Notes: generated by a model not told the origin, from the sequence alone. DNA of 64,000 bases from Trichaptum fuscoviolaceum (GCA_910574455.1 CAJSYZ010000002.1:5047671-5111670), one strand, 5' to 3'; positions 1 to 13,183 are shown, counted from the first letter of the stretch. Translations and numbers: made by a program.

Positions 1-234
1 TGAATAATCGCATACCCATGCCTATAGATGAACTGGCTGATAATGTTACAATGTACAAGACTACTCTACGAAAACTCTATATTGAGAAGAACCCTAAAGA
101 AATAGCTATTTCTATTGCAAGGAAAGTCTGTCGTGGAAGACAAGGATGAGCGCCAGTTGAAAGCGCAGCAGTGCGTGCGACCTCTAGTGGAATAGAAGAT
201 CTTATGGAAGGAAGAAAAAGAAATCGGGGTATCA

Positions 235-3200
235 TTACGGGTTCGTCGATAATTCCTCAACCGATGGACAGTCACACTGTAAGAAGTCAATTCAGCCAAG
301 ATGTTTTGTAATTAGATTATTTTGAACTTACAATCAAGTTGAGGTCACCATATGCTAATGAGGGGCATTATCAGATGTACGTATTTATGTTAAATATTTG
401 AAAGGGGCTCACCATCATCGATTCTGGACACAGTAGGCCAAAATTTCTTGTGCACAAGATAGGGAAGGGGATATGCAGCTTGATTACGCGTGTAAGGTTT
501 GTCCCATTGCTCGGCGGTGATGACTCCAAGAGGATGAGGGGCGTTCTTGAGAAGGTTATCATCCTTCGGCTGCTTGCCGTCAATGATATCCTGTGCCTCC
601 TTTCGGATTTCAAGCATTGCGTCGCAGAAGCTAAGCAAGGCCGTTGTGTCAGCGATAATTGTCTCGACCGATTAATCAGAGCGAGCTTACCGATCAATTT
701 CCTCGAGCGACTCGGACTCCGTAGGCTCAATAAGCATAGCCGTCGAAATTGGCCACGAGCAAGTCGGGGGATGGAATCCATAGTCCTGCAAGCGCTTCGC
801 GAAGTCCATTACCTTAAGACCCGCTGCTTTGTCAAATTCTGCTAGATCGATAAGCAGCTCATGCGCGACATGGCCATTGCCGTTGACGTATTTGATGTTG
901 TAGTGTCCGTTGAGGCGGGCCGCGATGTAGTTGGCGTTGAGGAGAGCGACCTTCGAGGAATCTGACAAGCCTAGCCCACCGAGCATCTTGATGTAAGCCC
1001 AGGATATAAGGAGGACAGAGGCGCTTCCGAAAGGTGCGGAGGCAACGGCGGAGATGCCTTTCTCTCCCCCGGTCGGGATAAGAGGATGTGTCGGAAGGAA
1101 TGGTGCAAGATGCTCAGCGACGCAAATTGGTCTGAGAAGATTCAGTATAAATGAACACCTGTATATCGGGATGGAAAGCGCGCTTACCCAACACCAGGTC
1201 CTCCGCCGCCATGAGGGATAGCGAAAGTCTTGTGAAGGTTCATATGACAAACGTCACCTCCGCATGTAGCTGGGTTAGTCAAGCCGATCTGAGCATTGAG
1301 GTTCGCGCCGTCGAGGTAGACTTGGCCACCGTTCTCGTGTATAATCTTGCAAGCATTCTGGACACCATCTTCGAAGACACCAAAAGTCGACGGATATGTG
1401 ATCTACTCGGGAATCAGCGTGACAGTCCTCGGAGAACACAGATGAAAACTGACCATGAATGCCGCAAGGTTGTCCTTGTACTGCTCAGCCTTTGCCTTGA
1501 GGTCTTCAAGGTCAAGTCCACCATTCGGCAGTACTTTCACAGAAACAACCTTCAATCCCGCCATGACAGCAGACTAAGCAGATGAACAGTTAGCCTCAAA
1601 ACTTGGATGGACGTCATTAAACAATCTCACCGCAGGGTTCGTCCCATGCGCGCTGACAGGAATGAGGCAAATATTGCGCTGATGCTCACCGCGAGACTCA
1701 TGATATGCACGGATGACAGAAAGTCCTGCATACTCGCCCGCAGCCCCCGAGTTCGGCTGAAGAGAGCAAGCCGCGAAACCCGTAATCTTGCAGAGGTCTT
1801 CTTCCAGTTCCTTGATCATTTCGAGGTAGCCCTGCACTTGATCCACGGGCGCAAATGGGTGTACTGCGCTAAATTCGGGCCAGGTAAGGGGGGCCATGCT
1901 GCTTGTGCTGTTGAGCTTCATGGTGCAACTGCCCAGGGGAATCATCGCATGTACAAGTCCCAGATCCTTTGACTGGAGGTGGTAGATGTACCGCAGCATC
2001 TCAGTCTCGGAGTGGTGAGAGTTGAAGACGGAATGAGGCATGAATTCGGTGGTACGATGCAGAGAAGCAGGGACAGGAGAGGAGGATGAAGGCTCAGAGA
2101 GGGAGGAGAAAGTGGCAGGCGAAGATCCGGTGGCGCGAGTGAAAATATTAATGAGCAGGACGAGGTCCTCAACGCTACAGGATTCATCAAGAGTGACGCC
2201 TACGTGCTTCGAGTCGACTTCACGAAGGTTAATCAACACTTCACGGGCGATACCGTGAACCTTGGCTGCTCCACCCTTGACGTTACTAGCGTCGATCGTC
2301 AGCGTGTCAAAGAACGCGCCATTCGTAACCTTGAACCCGAGATTCTCCACTTGCTCCTTCAGGACGTGGGTGAAGCCATGTACACGGCTCGCGATCTGCT
2401 TCAAGCCTTCCGAGCCGTGGTATACCGCATACATGGCAGCAGTGTTCGCAAGAAGAGCTTGACTTGTGCAGATGTTGCTCGTAGCCTTCTCGCGGCGGAT
2501 GTGCTGCTCTCGCGTCTGAAGAGCGAGACGGTATGCGGGGGCTCCTGTAGCATCGCGACTCCGACCGACGATTCGTCCGGGCATCTTGCGCTTCAATTTT
2601 TCCGAGCAGGCAAAAAATGCCGCATGAGGGCCGCCATATCCTGCAGGTACGCCAAACCGAGCAGAGTTACCAAGTACGATATCCGCACCCCATTCGCCCG
2701 GAGGTTTGAGCATCGTTAAGGCAAGTAGATCCGTTGCACAAACGACGAGACCACCCAGAGAGTGTACAGATGAAGTCAGGGTGGAATAATCCGTCACGCG
2801 ACCATCGACATCCGGATACTGGACGAGTACGCCACAAAGATCAGACCGAATAGCGTCATCCTCAATAGCTTTGAAGACATCTGCGATGACGAGCTTGATT
2901 CCGAAGCCTTTTGCACGTGTCTCGAGAACGGCGATGGTCTGAGGAAGTACACCGGAGTCTACGAGAAACGTTTTCTTCTTCTGATTTAAGCCTGCGAATG
3001 CCATTGCCATCCCCTCGCCAGCAGCAGTACCCTCGTCAAGCAGAGACGCGTTCGCTATATGCATAGAAGTCAAAGACATAACCATAGTTTGGAAATTAAC
3101 GAGCGATTCCAAGCGGCCTGGAAAGAGGGGAAAAACATGAGCATATACCCAGGGTGAACGGAATGATCGAGCCTACCTTGAGCTATCTCTGGCTGATAAG

Positions 3201-3706
3201 GTGTGTACGGTGTATACCAAGCCGGGTTTTCGATAATCTAAATTTCCGAGCGCATCAACACCTATCCGAACACTTGTAGAGGGTTGTGAACATACATTGC
3301 GTAAAATGACCGGTGGAACGACTGCATTGTGGTAGCCCATCCCGATATAGCTCTTGAAAGGCTTGTTCGCAGCAGCAAGTGCCTTCGCTCGCTTGAACAA
3401 GTCAGTCTCACTCAGCGCTGGGATGACTTCGTTGCTAATAGCCGCTTCCGACAAGCGAATAGATGGCGGCACGGACGCAGCGATGAAGTCCTCCATAGAG
3501 TCATAGCCGACTTTCTTCAGCATCTGCTGGGCCTCGACTTCATTGGGGCCAATGTGTCTGTCGGAAAACGTGTCAAGTGGTTCAAACAACGAGCTCCTCG
3601 CCGCCGTCGCCAGAGCTCGCGAGACCTGAGCTCGGCGCTGTGGGGCTGAAGAGAGGTTCTGAGGTCGCCAGCGAAGTCCAGAGCACGCGCGACGCACGAC
3701 GGACAT
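235..3706 (-). CDS. GCV2: Glycine dehydrogenase (decarboxylating), P-protein of the glycine cleavage system, mitochondrial
   Basis: This PLP enzyme decarboxylates glycine and passes the aminomethyl group to the lipoyl H-protein in the mitochondrial matrix. I build nine exons: 3296-3706, 3177-3237, 1631-3117, 1454-1573, 1188-1402, 691-1131, 413-630, 332-354 and 235-276. They sum to 3018 nt, or 1005 aa, the usual length for the eukaryotic P-protein. The first ~45 residues are Arg/Ser/Ala-rich with few acids, like a mitochondrial presequence, and lead into the conserved DRHIGP motif. The PLP-binding lysine lies in NLHKTF (about residue 751), followed by the glycine-rich loop PHGGGGPG. The C-terminus ([12 protein letters not shown], then CDCPSVEEL) is split over tiny exons of 23 and 42 nt that simple ORF calling misses. 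All introns are GT-AG. Nothing looks truncated, and the recognition is very secure. Confidence 0.97.
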
Positions 3707-4429
3707 CGTGCCCGACGAGCTGGTCGATGTGGTAGGAGGTTGAGGGGGATGATGGGGGATGAGACGAGTGCTGGGCCTGTTTGGTGTGCATTCACCGAGC
3801 CATCCACCGAGCCAGCTTCATATTCTCCACTTTTACACTTTCTGCTATAATTCGCAAGTGAGACCTTCTCCCGGTTCGTGCCGAGATATAAACTATTTAT
3901 ATGGAAGGTTCACACGTCATTCCCATGCCTCTTATGGCTTTAATTATTTGTTTATATCATTTTCTGACACCTTGGCGCTCCATACACGGCAGAAAGAAAA
4001 CTTTCACCTTCATTTGGCAATCCCTTAGAGACAGGCAGGGCTCGGAGAAAGTTTGGCTGTCGGCTCTCCGTTATCGCGTCGCGACGCGTGCAGGGTCCAT
4101 CCTCATCCTCGTGTTTTGCCACTGTTTCTTGCTGATGCATAAGAAACAAGTCTATTCGTATCCCCAGTCACACTTTCATTTACTAGTGCTAGATACATTT
4201 TCCTGTTCTTTTTGGTCTTAAGTATGTTCAAATCTTGCTCTTGTGTGAAGGCGCAACTGAAGTATGAACATGAGTTACGTACGTATTACTATAAAACCCT
4301 TATCATGCCAACTGTATACAAATGCCGATAGAAGCGCCTTGGAAGCGATGGTTCCGACAGCTGATCGGCAATCAAAATAGACTTTAGCCTACTCGTTATG
4401 GATGCCATCCACAACTCCATTGCTCCGGG
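3707..4429. other. Intergenic region between GCV2 and the ARMH3-like gene
   Basis: This 723-bp stretch lies upstream of the GCV2 start and downstream of the ARMH3-like stop codon, so it should hold the GCV2 promoter and the 3' end of the neighbour. Short ORFs here show no family resemblance. I see no clear TATA box tied to GCV2. Confidence 0.6.
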
Positions 4430-7093
4430 CTAAGAGTCGGGACCAGGCATGAGAGCCAACCCATCTGCATAAGCATATCGCACAAATCCAATTTCTCCTA
4501 GCTCATCCGAGTGTTTTCTGCGAAGAAAAGGTCTTAAATTTACGCTTAAAGTAGACTGAAAGACATACGGAGGGTCATCATCATTCATTTCCTTCGCACC
4601 CAACAGACCGTCTCGCTCAATCTCTTTCGAGATGAGCTTCATTACAGACGAGGCACTGCTCAAATCTGCTCCACTTTCTTGCACTTTCTTCTCATAGTGA
4701 GAGACCGTAGCCAGCAGATTTCGCACAGCTTCCGCTGGATTTGTTGCTCTGCGGTCGACAATCGAGCCTCTTCGGACAGGCTTGGCGCACACGACCTGCT
4801 GCTTACGCAAGGTACCGGACGAGCGAACCAGTTCGTACTACATAATGTTATTAATTATTAGTGCGATGGTGACCATTCGGATAATGGCACTCACAATCAG
4901 TTGATGTACATCTTGGGGTGAGCCAAGGTAACAATCTGCATGTCGAAGCGCGAAATCAAGCGGGATAATAGTTTCTTGCACCAGTTGCTCGAGCTTTCCA
5001 GAGTTCACTAGTTTCGTAGACACAAATTCAAGCAAAGAGATCAATGGTCGCCAAAGCTCCTCCCAATGATAGTCTAGGAAATCGTTGTGGTCAAATTGTT
5101 GGAATATATTCTCTAATCTTGTACCATGACCACAAACCTAGTCGCCGTTTAGTTCTGCTCAGGAACCAAATCGTGCGATGTAGTATCCAAATACATGTAC
5201 TGTCATAACGTTAAGTTGTGAGGTTTTATGAGAAAAAAAGGAAACGTATGAAACGTACATGTACGACTGCACTTCCAGTCTCATGTGCAGATTATGCTTC
5301 AACCATAATACACAGCAGTCTAAAACAGCACATAGGGGTGGTCTCGAAGCTGTCGCTAATGGTAGTGTAGGCTCTCGCTTGAGGCGACAGAAATGTGAAT
5401 AAACTTCCAATAACGGGAAAGGAACGTGCGCATTACCTGCCTACACAGCCTAACGCCGTTCCCTTGCTTCTGAACTTGTAGCAGAGTTGACATAGCAACA
5501 TCGTTCTCTACCAAATGGAGAAGTATAACGAGGCACAACGATGCATAGGCAGTAGCGCGAGGATTCTGAACGGACGACGCATGCGTGAGGATGTATGACG
5601 ATAGCGTAAGTAGAGTTATTATCAGTGGTGGCAGGTCGGATGAAGCTGAAGGTTGAGTGTTGGAGATGAGCGGTTCCAAAAGGACCGCATTGAAGACGGT
5701 ATTGAGATGGAGGAAGTCGTGGATAGGTAATAGTATGACTGCTGCTTCCACCGGCCTGTACGTCACGGAGAATATCGTAAGAATGACGTCGACGGCAGTG
5801 ATACTGAAGTGGAGCCTTACTGGTTTTTGAACAGCTCTCGCGGAGGATCTACTGGTCTAGGTGAGAGAGCCCTATCTGGCCTGAAGGATGCCAGAAGACT
5901 AGACATCGAGGCTGCGAACGTCGGCGGGGAATCGTTCAATATTTCCTGATAAGCTCTACGAGAACCATCAGCCTGCGAGGAATATAAACGCACTGAATAC
6001 ATACTTAACGACGGTATCCATCGTGAAGTTAGCTGAATAACACAGGCTCTTTAGCATAGCCCTGTCTTCGGTCTCCTTGATCGAACGTAGATACGGGTTG
6101 AGCTTCGCCGCATCCGTACGATGAAAGTTTGCAATGACACTCAGCAAGAGGGATGCCTCAAACGTGAACGCTTGTGTCTCTGGTGACTTCATAATCTGGA
6201 ACAACCATCATTACATGGTTAGCATACTGGGACTATAAACATCAGGGGGAGGTGTTCTGCGTACAGATGCAATTGCAGGGAATAGATCTCGACGCAGGAG
6301 GAAGGCACCTGGACTAAGTTGGGATATGCTACATGAGAAAACGACAGCGAGTTGTAGAACCTGGTGCTTCAAATCCACTACAGTTGACATCGAATGAACG
6401 TCATTGAACCCACGTCAACCTCACGCGAGAACGCACCAGGCGCATTACCATCGGAAAGAATGTCTGCAATAACATTAACAAGGTCCTAAACATCGTACCA
6501 ATATATCAGAGACGCAACTTCATCAGAGTATCGCAGCACTTGCCAGAAATACAGCATCACTCTCCGCAACGCCAACGCCGAACACTTCCATGACCTCCCA
6601 CCCAAGCAGACTCTTCTCCAAAACACATCTTACAACGACAGACAGCGTTTCACATGCGTTTCCTTTCTTCGCATCACCGTATTGCGCATGTTGCAGATGG
6701 TGCAGGGAAGTTTGGACGAGCGTGTTGATGAGCGGCTACTGGGTTTATCAGATAAACCAAACACGCATTCAATGAGCTTGAGCATCATAACCAATCGAAT
6801 TAACCATTGAACAGACCTTATAGTAGGCTACAAGATCGTCTTTCGGGATGTTGCGTAGTCTCTGTCCTAAATACTTGCGGTCCACGTTAAGCGACAGGAG
6901 ATTAGACCAGAATTGAGCTGGTGTTTCATGAAGGCTGATCTCTTCTTCTGAGTAACCCTTCAGAGGACAACCTTAAGTATACAAGCATTATCTGGCATGC
7001 AAGGGAGAATCCGCATCTTACATTGAATAACTTATCGTACGTTGCGATGAACTTGGAGACCAGCCTGAGGTGGGTTGTTGCAATTGGTTTCAT
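4430..7093 (-). CDS. ARMH3 (C10orf76) homologue, armadillo-like helical DUF1741 protein
   Basis: ARMH3 proteins are armadillo-like helical proteins. In animals they bind GBF1 and PI4KB at the Golgi, and fungi carry single homologues with a DUF1741 C-terminus. Twelve exons fit: 7022-7093, 6817-6957, 6544-6735, 6425-6485, 6265-6377, 6005-6195, 5821-5955, 5437-5755, 5259-5377, 5138-5199, 4895-5073 and 4430-4837. They total 1992 nt, or 663 aa, against 689 aa in human. The match follows the whole family: FIATYDKLF then FWSNLLSLNVDRKYL near the N-terminus, RPPLCAVLD in the middle, and DYHWEELWRPLISLLEF before the last quarter. One intron (6486-6543) uses a GCAAGT donor. The ATG at 7093 is the first in frame. 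The product is all-helical with no catalytic motif, consistent with a scaffold role. Confidence 0.86.
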
Positions 7094-7631
7094 GAGGACG
7101 AGAATCGTGATCACGTTTACTCAAACTTGAACCCTGACGCAAAACTTGTATTCGCAGCTCACTTTGGGAACTATAACCGTATACAAGACAGCATAACTTG
7201 TTTTTGTTTGATAATAATAAAGCGACAAAGTACAAAACAGTCATAGCACAAAGCAGAATATAGTAGCACAGCGGCGAACGAGGCCAGCCATATACAAATC
7301 ATGTAGAAGTCCTTCGTCGACAATACTCATACAAGATAACAGCACAAAGAATCAACTCGGCACTAGGAAGTGGAAAAAGGGCGGTAAGGGGGAGGGGACT
7401 GTGGATAGAAATGGACATATTGAACTGTAAATGCTTATGTTCGAACACATTGAAGGCCATGCACTCAATGGTGACCCAAGGTTATGAAGGATAGCATAGA
7501 AACGCAATCGAACACTCGCAAGCACTGAAAATCAAACATAGAGTCAAGATATCAAACGGGAATGAAGAACTAAAATGAAGATAGCAGAAAGTCAAGGAAA
7601 CAAATAGAAACACAGAAGCCTACATGGAACC
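7094..7631. other. Intergenic region between the ARMH3-like gene and a zinc-finger gene
   Basis: This 538-bp stretch is upstream of the ARMH3-like start and downstream of the zinc-finger gene's stop. It is AT-rich. I see no gene or RNA in it. Confidence 0.5.
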
Positions 7632-9537
7632 TTACATAGTCCTCCTCCTCTTCAAAGGCGGGGCATTAGACAAGTTGGCATCATCGTCGGTGTTGGGGCT
7701 ATCAAGAGGACCAATATCTTCTTGGGTTGTAGGATGAAGAAACTCATCCTCCGAGTCAGCATCCAAACGCTTCTCTGCAATAGCATTAAGAGGCATAGTG
7801 ATCCCCAAACCTATGCCGGAGGGTTGAGTTGCCCATGAAGAGATCGAATTACCCTTCATCACTTGTCGCAGCTGACCAGGAGAAGAAGCGACTGTCGACC
7901 TCTTTATTGGGGTATCAGGATAAGCTGATGACGAAGACTCAATGATCTTTGCGATATCTTTGGAGGGACTTCCAAAAGCGTTGGCCATGTCGAACCACGA
8001 CATGAATGATTCATTGAGACTCGAAAACGAACTGTCGAAATCCTCCATGTCAGTTGAGAGTTCCGGTGTCTCGAACTCGAAGCGCTCGGTCACTGGCACC
8101 GGAAGAGGGCCCGTGTAAGAAGGCTGACGAGTCTGTGGCTCGGGTAGACCGGGCAACGACCACTTTATTGAATCAGATGAGCATCTCTTCCATCCCAAGA
8201 CCCTTCCGGTCACGAGTTTGCGGCTCAGCGGAGAAGCCTCCACACTTGGGCTGGAGAAAAACTTCGATGGAGATGTGTGGGGTAGAGAGAAGGGACTCGA
8301 ATGATTCGGGATGTACCCTCCTTTGAGCCCTTCGCCCGCTATGCCGCGGACTGGTACACCCAAACACAATTCGTCCGCTCCTACGTGGAGAGGGTGGCTT
8401 GGGCTAGGAAACTTCCACGGTTGTGTAAGAACGCGCCCAAAATTGGGAGTTTTGAGAGGATCGAAGGGTGAAGCTTGTGTAACGGATGGCATCGATGCGC
8501 TAATGTTGACAGGAGGTGAAGATGGCGGCAACATCGATCCACTGAGTTCAGGGGACTTCTGTGAGGCCATAGGTAGCACACTGCCTCCACGAGATAGCAG
8601 GAAAGGCGGAGACAAGACGCCAGTGTCATCCTTATGTTCATTGTCAATGTCGCCTGCAGGACGTAAGTCTCTCAGGTTCCCTTGGCGATTCTTGCCCGCC
8701 CCCGTGAACGGTGGTAAAAGAGCATATTTCCCTCTGTAATCGTTGGAGACTTGAGAAGCGTCGCTCTTGGAACGCTGTAAACCAGTGCTGAAGTTACCAT
8801 GCAAAGAGGTCGCCGAGTTAAACTTCTTATTTTCCTCTAAAAATAAAAGAAAGTAAAGGACTCCATTCGCACGAATAAAAGCATCAAGACCTACTATTTG
8901 CGGTACGACCAGTTCGACCATTATCACAAGCTCCATCACGTCTGTTTCCCATTGGAATCTTGTGCTTCTCAAGGACGTGCCTCCTCCACATACTTTTCGC
9001 GTTGACCCCCGCGTACTTCCTTCTACAAAAAGTACAGCGTAGCGTTGGAGCATCCTCGTCCGACTCTCCATCCAAACGCAAACGCTTGACCTTTGCGTCT
9101 TTCTTCTTTGTAGGACACCAACCACGAGGAGGTTCGAGAAACGATGGGTAGATAATTGCATTTGGATTAGGATCTCCTTCTGCCTTGAAGTCAATTGCGT
9201 CAAGAAACCACTCGGGGTTCTCCGCCATAAGAGTGTATGTCAGGCCTTCGGGATGCAGGTGCGCATTTGGAAAGTCGTCGAAAGGTGGATGGATGAAGAC
9301 AGCAGTCGGGTCGTCGGGTGTAGGATCGAAAGGCTTCGGAGGACCAGTTTCCCGATGGAAATCACGATATTGAGAGGCGGCGCGGAAGGTACGCGGTACT
9401 GAGTTGGAAGAGTGAGAATAGTATGGCTTCGGTCTGAATGTTTCAGACGATGGTGTGAAGAAGGACAGTTCCGTTGAGGGTGAGATCCTTCTCTTCAACG
9501 CGCGGTTTGCATCAACATCGCTTTGAAGTTGCGACAT
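7632..9537 (-). CDS. C2H2-type zinc-finger protein, Ser/Pro-rich, probable nuclear factor
   Basis: Two exons, 8895-9537 and 7632-8836, joined by a 58-nt intron, give 615 aa. Around residues 170-195 there is a single C2H2-like finger: CTFC, about a dozen residues, then RRHVLEKH. The long C-terminal half is disordered and rich in Ser, Pro and Thr with many SP/TP dipeptides (potential proline-directed phosphorylation sites), an acidic patch, and a final basic run KRRRTM that could act as a nuclear localisation signal. The layout suggests a transcription factor or chromatin-associated protein, but I do not recognise the orthologue. The ATG at 9537 follows a pyrimidine-rich leader. It is the second gene in a run of minus-strand genes. 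Confidence 0.75.
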
Positions 9538-10119
9538 CTCTAATTGTCAGGGCGAGTTAGCAGTGTAGAGTGGCACGGACCCAAGACTGTTACAGCTCAG
9601 GCCACGATATCGCCGTGCCACGGAAAATTTATAGCAAGGGAACGGGTAGGTCAACACAAGATAGTAAAACAAGTACGCGCGTTATATAGCAAGAAGCAAA
9701 CAAGATTCAGAGCTGGGAGCAGAGGCTCGAGAGCACGAGACGCGACGCAGACAAAGGGATACAAAGGGACGGGTGGTGGGCGGTGGCAGAGGGCGACGCG
9801 GGAGCGGAAGGCGAATAGGAAGTGTACAAAGTCGTTATCTGTTTGGTTTCAAGCGGAGTTTACACGAGTGTCTTCCCACGACGCGTCAGTCACGTGTCAC
9901 AACAGAGCGCGTCGCAGCCAATCAATATCCCTTCTCACAGTGCATCAATCAGAACACAACACCGGTATCTATGAGCGCTCCGCGATCTGACCTATAAGTT
10001 TAAGTTTCATTCTTCGGTGGCGGAAAGTCGGCTTAGGCCACATTCAAACGATATGTGTGGGAGGTACTGAATGTAGGCATCGCATGAATCTCATTTCAAT
10101 GAAAGGAACATGCTCCGAA
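9538..10119. other. Intergenic region, promoter side of the zinc-finger gene
   Basis: This 582-bp stretch lies upstream of the zinc-finger gene and downstream of the TMEM256-like gene. Plus-strand ORFs here are low-complexity and Arg-rich without homology. No other feature was seen. Confidence 0.45.
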
Positions 10120-10805
10120 TCAGAGTATTAAAGAAATGTACCTGGAAAAATCTGTAAGATATGAAGTCATGACTGAGCAAAAGGGAGAGCGTACCCAGCG
10201 ATCATCAGGGCACCGCCCAAAGGCGTAATGGGTCCAAACGACTTGAATCTAGAATACTCATCAGTAAACTGGCTTCATCGACATACAGTCGACTTGTGCG
10301 TTGGTTATATAAAAACAAGGGCAAGTGCAAAGAACAACGGTCCTCGCCTTACCTTTCTTTATTAAGAACAAGAGCAACAATGCTGGAGGAGAATATGAAT
10401 CCACCTATGGCAATCGCAGGCCCAGCAAATCTATGCGCAGCAAATCTTGGGTGCAGTGACAACGCCATCAACGCTAGGCCATTGAACATCTGACAACCGA
10501 ACATGAGAACTATTAATACGTGCAGAAGACTAATGACTTACAGAATAGTGCGTTGCCGTTTCCCAACTATGGATCTTATCTGCGTTTATGCCAGGCCTGC
10601 TTTTCAACGTATGTGTACCAAACGCTCCTGCGATGATCCCGACTGTTGCTGCAGATCGGCGGACGCAAAACGAATGTTCAGATGGATGCACCCGTGCATA
10701 TAAGCTTGCTTAATAGACTCAACCAAAGATTGCTCCAGTCTTCCAAAGCAGCTTTGAGCTGCGAAGAAATGGAGAGGCGAGCAAAGGTGTCCTGTCAGTA
10801 GCCAT
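10120..10805 (-). CDS. TMEM256/DUF423-family small membrane protein
   Basis: Five exons, 10724-10805, 10542-10648, 10353-10489, 10195-10248 and 10120-10141, sum to 402 nt, or 133 aa, the normal size for this family of four-helix membrane proteins (YgdD/TMEM256). The hallmark pieces are all present: the glycine/alanine-rich GIIAGAFGTHTLK, the WETATHYS segment, and the C-terminal FGPITPLGGALMIAGY. The last exon encodes only about seven residues and was chosen over an alternative acceptor because the family ends soon after the GPITPLGG motif. The function of the family is not established. The gene is divergent from the DUF1348 gene, with 333 bp between the starts. Confidence 0.87.
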
Positions 10806-11138
10806 CGCTGTCGCCAAGTAGGAAGTGGTGGTCAAGAACAACCCAGACTCGGAAAAAAGGTCTTCAACAACAAGCGGGTTCAACCGTGCACAATGCTGAG
10901 GTCAAGTGCTCACAGGAACACGTGTCTACTGCTACTAGTATATGCTTTGTCAACCTGTTTGGGGAATCATTTCATCAAGTTCGGTGTTGCACGGACTGGA
11001 GACATGCGGGATTCATGAGACTTTGCTATCACCTCTGGAATATAAAGAAAGCGACTCTGAAGCTCTCTGGCAAACATTTTGTCACTGGCAACAATTAGAG
11101 CTTCCAAAGTCAAACCGGACCACGTTCCCACGATCAAG
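10806..11138. promoter_or_regulatory. Shared divergent promoter region
   Basis: These 333 bp separate the start codons of the TMEM256-like gene (minus) and the DUF1348 gene (plus), so both promoters must lie here. No unambiguous TATA box or repeated operator-like motif stands out. Confidence 0.55.
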
Positions 11139-11773
11139 ATGTCTACCGTTCGACCCCCTGTGCCACCATTCACAGAGGAGACCGCGAAGGGTCGGTAGCA
11201 TTCGACACGGCATCAGATCAATAGCAGGTTGCTAATTCTTACCATAGCAAAGGTGAAAGGGGCTCAAAAGTTGTGGAACACTTGCAACCCGGAATTGGTC
11301 TCCCTAGCATACACTGAGAGTACCATCTGGCGTAACAGAGATCAATTTTTAAAGGGCCGAGACAAGGTGGTTGAATTTCTCACTAAGAAATGGGAGAGAG
11401 AAACGAGATACAAGTACGTCCGGTTGTCAAGCTTATAGCGCGTACTAATTCTCTTCAGATTGAGGAAAGAGTTGTTTGCCTGGACAGATAACAAAATCGC
11501 GGTGCAATTTTGGTATGAGTACTTCGACGAGAGCGAGCAAAGTTGGTTCAGGTGCTATGGTCTTGGTAAGAATCTAAACTGTATCTTCCAAAGAACGAGA
11601 ATCTTTATTTTATGGGATTTCTAGAGGACTGGACGTTCAACGCAACCGGTCTTATGCAAAAGCGACAGATGAGCGGCAACAATGTGAAGATTTCAGAATC
11701 TGAGCGCTGGTACAAAGACGGGGCGACAGACGAGGAGGTGGACCGTGTTGAAATCACAGAAGAGCATTGGTAA
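11139..11773 (+). CDS. DUF1348 / SnoaL-like NTF2-fold protein
   Basis: Four exons, 11139-11190, 11248-11413, 11459-11565 and 11625-11773, sum to 474 nt, or 157 aa, the family's usual size. The N-terminal RPPVPPFTEETAK, the ESTIWRNRDQFLKGRD segment, KKWERE, and the tail FRCYGLEDWTFNATGLM then RRQ-like residues are characteristic of the DUF1348 nuclear-transport-factor-2-like family found across fungi and bacteria. The fold is a cone-shaped ligand-binding barrel. The substrate is unknown and no catalytic assignment is made. The first intron starts with GTCGGT and gives the only in-frame junction. It is transcribed away from the TMEM256-like gene. Confidence 0.9.
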
Positions 11774-13183
11774 ACTTCTCCATCGGCCGACAACTGTGAA
11801 AACCGATCTCGCAAAAGCAAGCTGAGATCTGAACGTCGATGAGTCTAGATGAACATAACATAGCAGATTAAGTAACTTTTGTACAGTGACAGAATGTAAA
11901 GAAGTATGAGACCGACAAACTAGTTTATCCCCGCTCAAGGCACGAACACACGATCAGCTATAGAAATTGCCTGCATCAAACTATAGCCGGCTGATCGGTG
12001 CACAAGCGGCGTGTGCAAAGACCTCACGATCCATCCGTTCACAACGGACAGGGCATAATTTGAAGTAGAACAACCGAGGGCAAGATCAAAAGGCGCGGAC
12101 ATCGTTAGACTGTCAAGCTCCGAATAGTAGTAGATGGTTGATCGAGGATTGAGCGGTGAGCAAACAACTCCATGTAGATCAACGCCTCAGGACCAAAAAA
12201 CATTATTCGTGAGAGTTGCAGAGCCGACAATGGTTACTTGAAGCTGACTTGTCCACACCGTAATCGCTTTCTGGTTGTCCTTCGCAGAGGCATCCGATGT
12301 ACCTTCCATAGCGCACCTTTCTCTGACGTTTTAAGCCACGCAGAGTAGGTATACCGAAATCTGGCGCCAAGGAAACGAGGCTTCGCATGCTGTCGCAGCG
12401 TGGTGAAGCCAACTTTGGGTACAAGCATGTCGCTTTGGAGGGAGACATGGTCATGCAGATAACGACCCCGCACCGACTACGCCACCTCTTAAACGAAAGA
12501 TCCGGCTAAATTTGCATCGCGGATATAGACCAAACACTCCAAGAAGTGTAACCCATAGCGCCGAGAAAACTTCGAGCATCATGATTCATGAAGGGAAGTG
12601 ACACATTCGAGAATAATATGTGTAGCAAGAAGCGCCCAGTAAGTGGTTCCGAGATAAATTGCCTGGGTGTGTCGAGATATTGGCGTGTCGGTAACAAAGA
12701 GGGTGCATCACAGAGCAGGAGTAAAGCACCGGAAGAGATATAAGCTAAGTGGTGGGTCTCATGGGAAATGGGCGAAGTGTAGATCTAAGGGCAGGAGGAA
12801 GAGCCTGCGATTTTGAATTTGGATTTGTTGTGCAAACAACGTGTTTATCTCCTTTTTCGGACACTGCTGGTACTCAGGCTGCACGTGGCAACCAGCGCGT
12901 CTAAACAAATAACTTCTTCCTTTCCCCCCAAACCATCTCGTAGCGAATGGATACCATACTAGAAGTCCACGGACGAGTTCAAAGTTCCCTTCTAGGCGCT
13001 CAGGAGCTCATGTCAACTTCTCTGTCTCGTCATTGTACAGTAGACATGTAGACTTTATCCCAATCAGGCTCCCGTTACGGGACTTTGATGCAATGAGGTT
13101 CGAAAAAAAGCTGTTAGCCTCGTGTCACTGGCGAGGAGTGTTCCGCCTCGTGGTAGACATCTCGTTCTCTCTCTCTTACCTTC
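11774..13183. other. Intergenic region, no gene recognised
   Basis: This 1.4-kb stretch separates the DUF1348 gene from the IES1-like gene. Short ORFs occur on both strands (for example 12203-12473 minus) but none shows family resemblance or plausible splicing. A pyrimidine-rich run just before 13184 probably belongs to the IES1 promoter or leader. Confidence 0.5.

Noticed and set aside
1607..2719. Plus-strand ORFs inside GCV2
   Set aside because: They lie antisense to conserved glycine decarboxylase exons and have no independent support.
9544..9997. Plus-strand ORFs upstream of the zinc-finger gene
   Set aside because: They are low-complexity Arg-rich translations of promoter DNA with no splice or family support.
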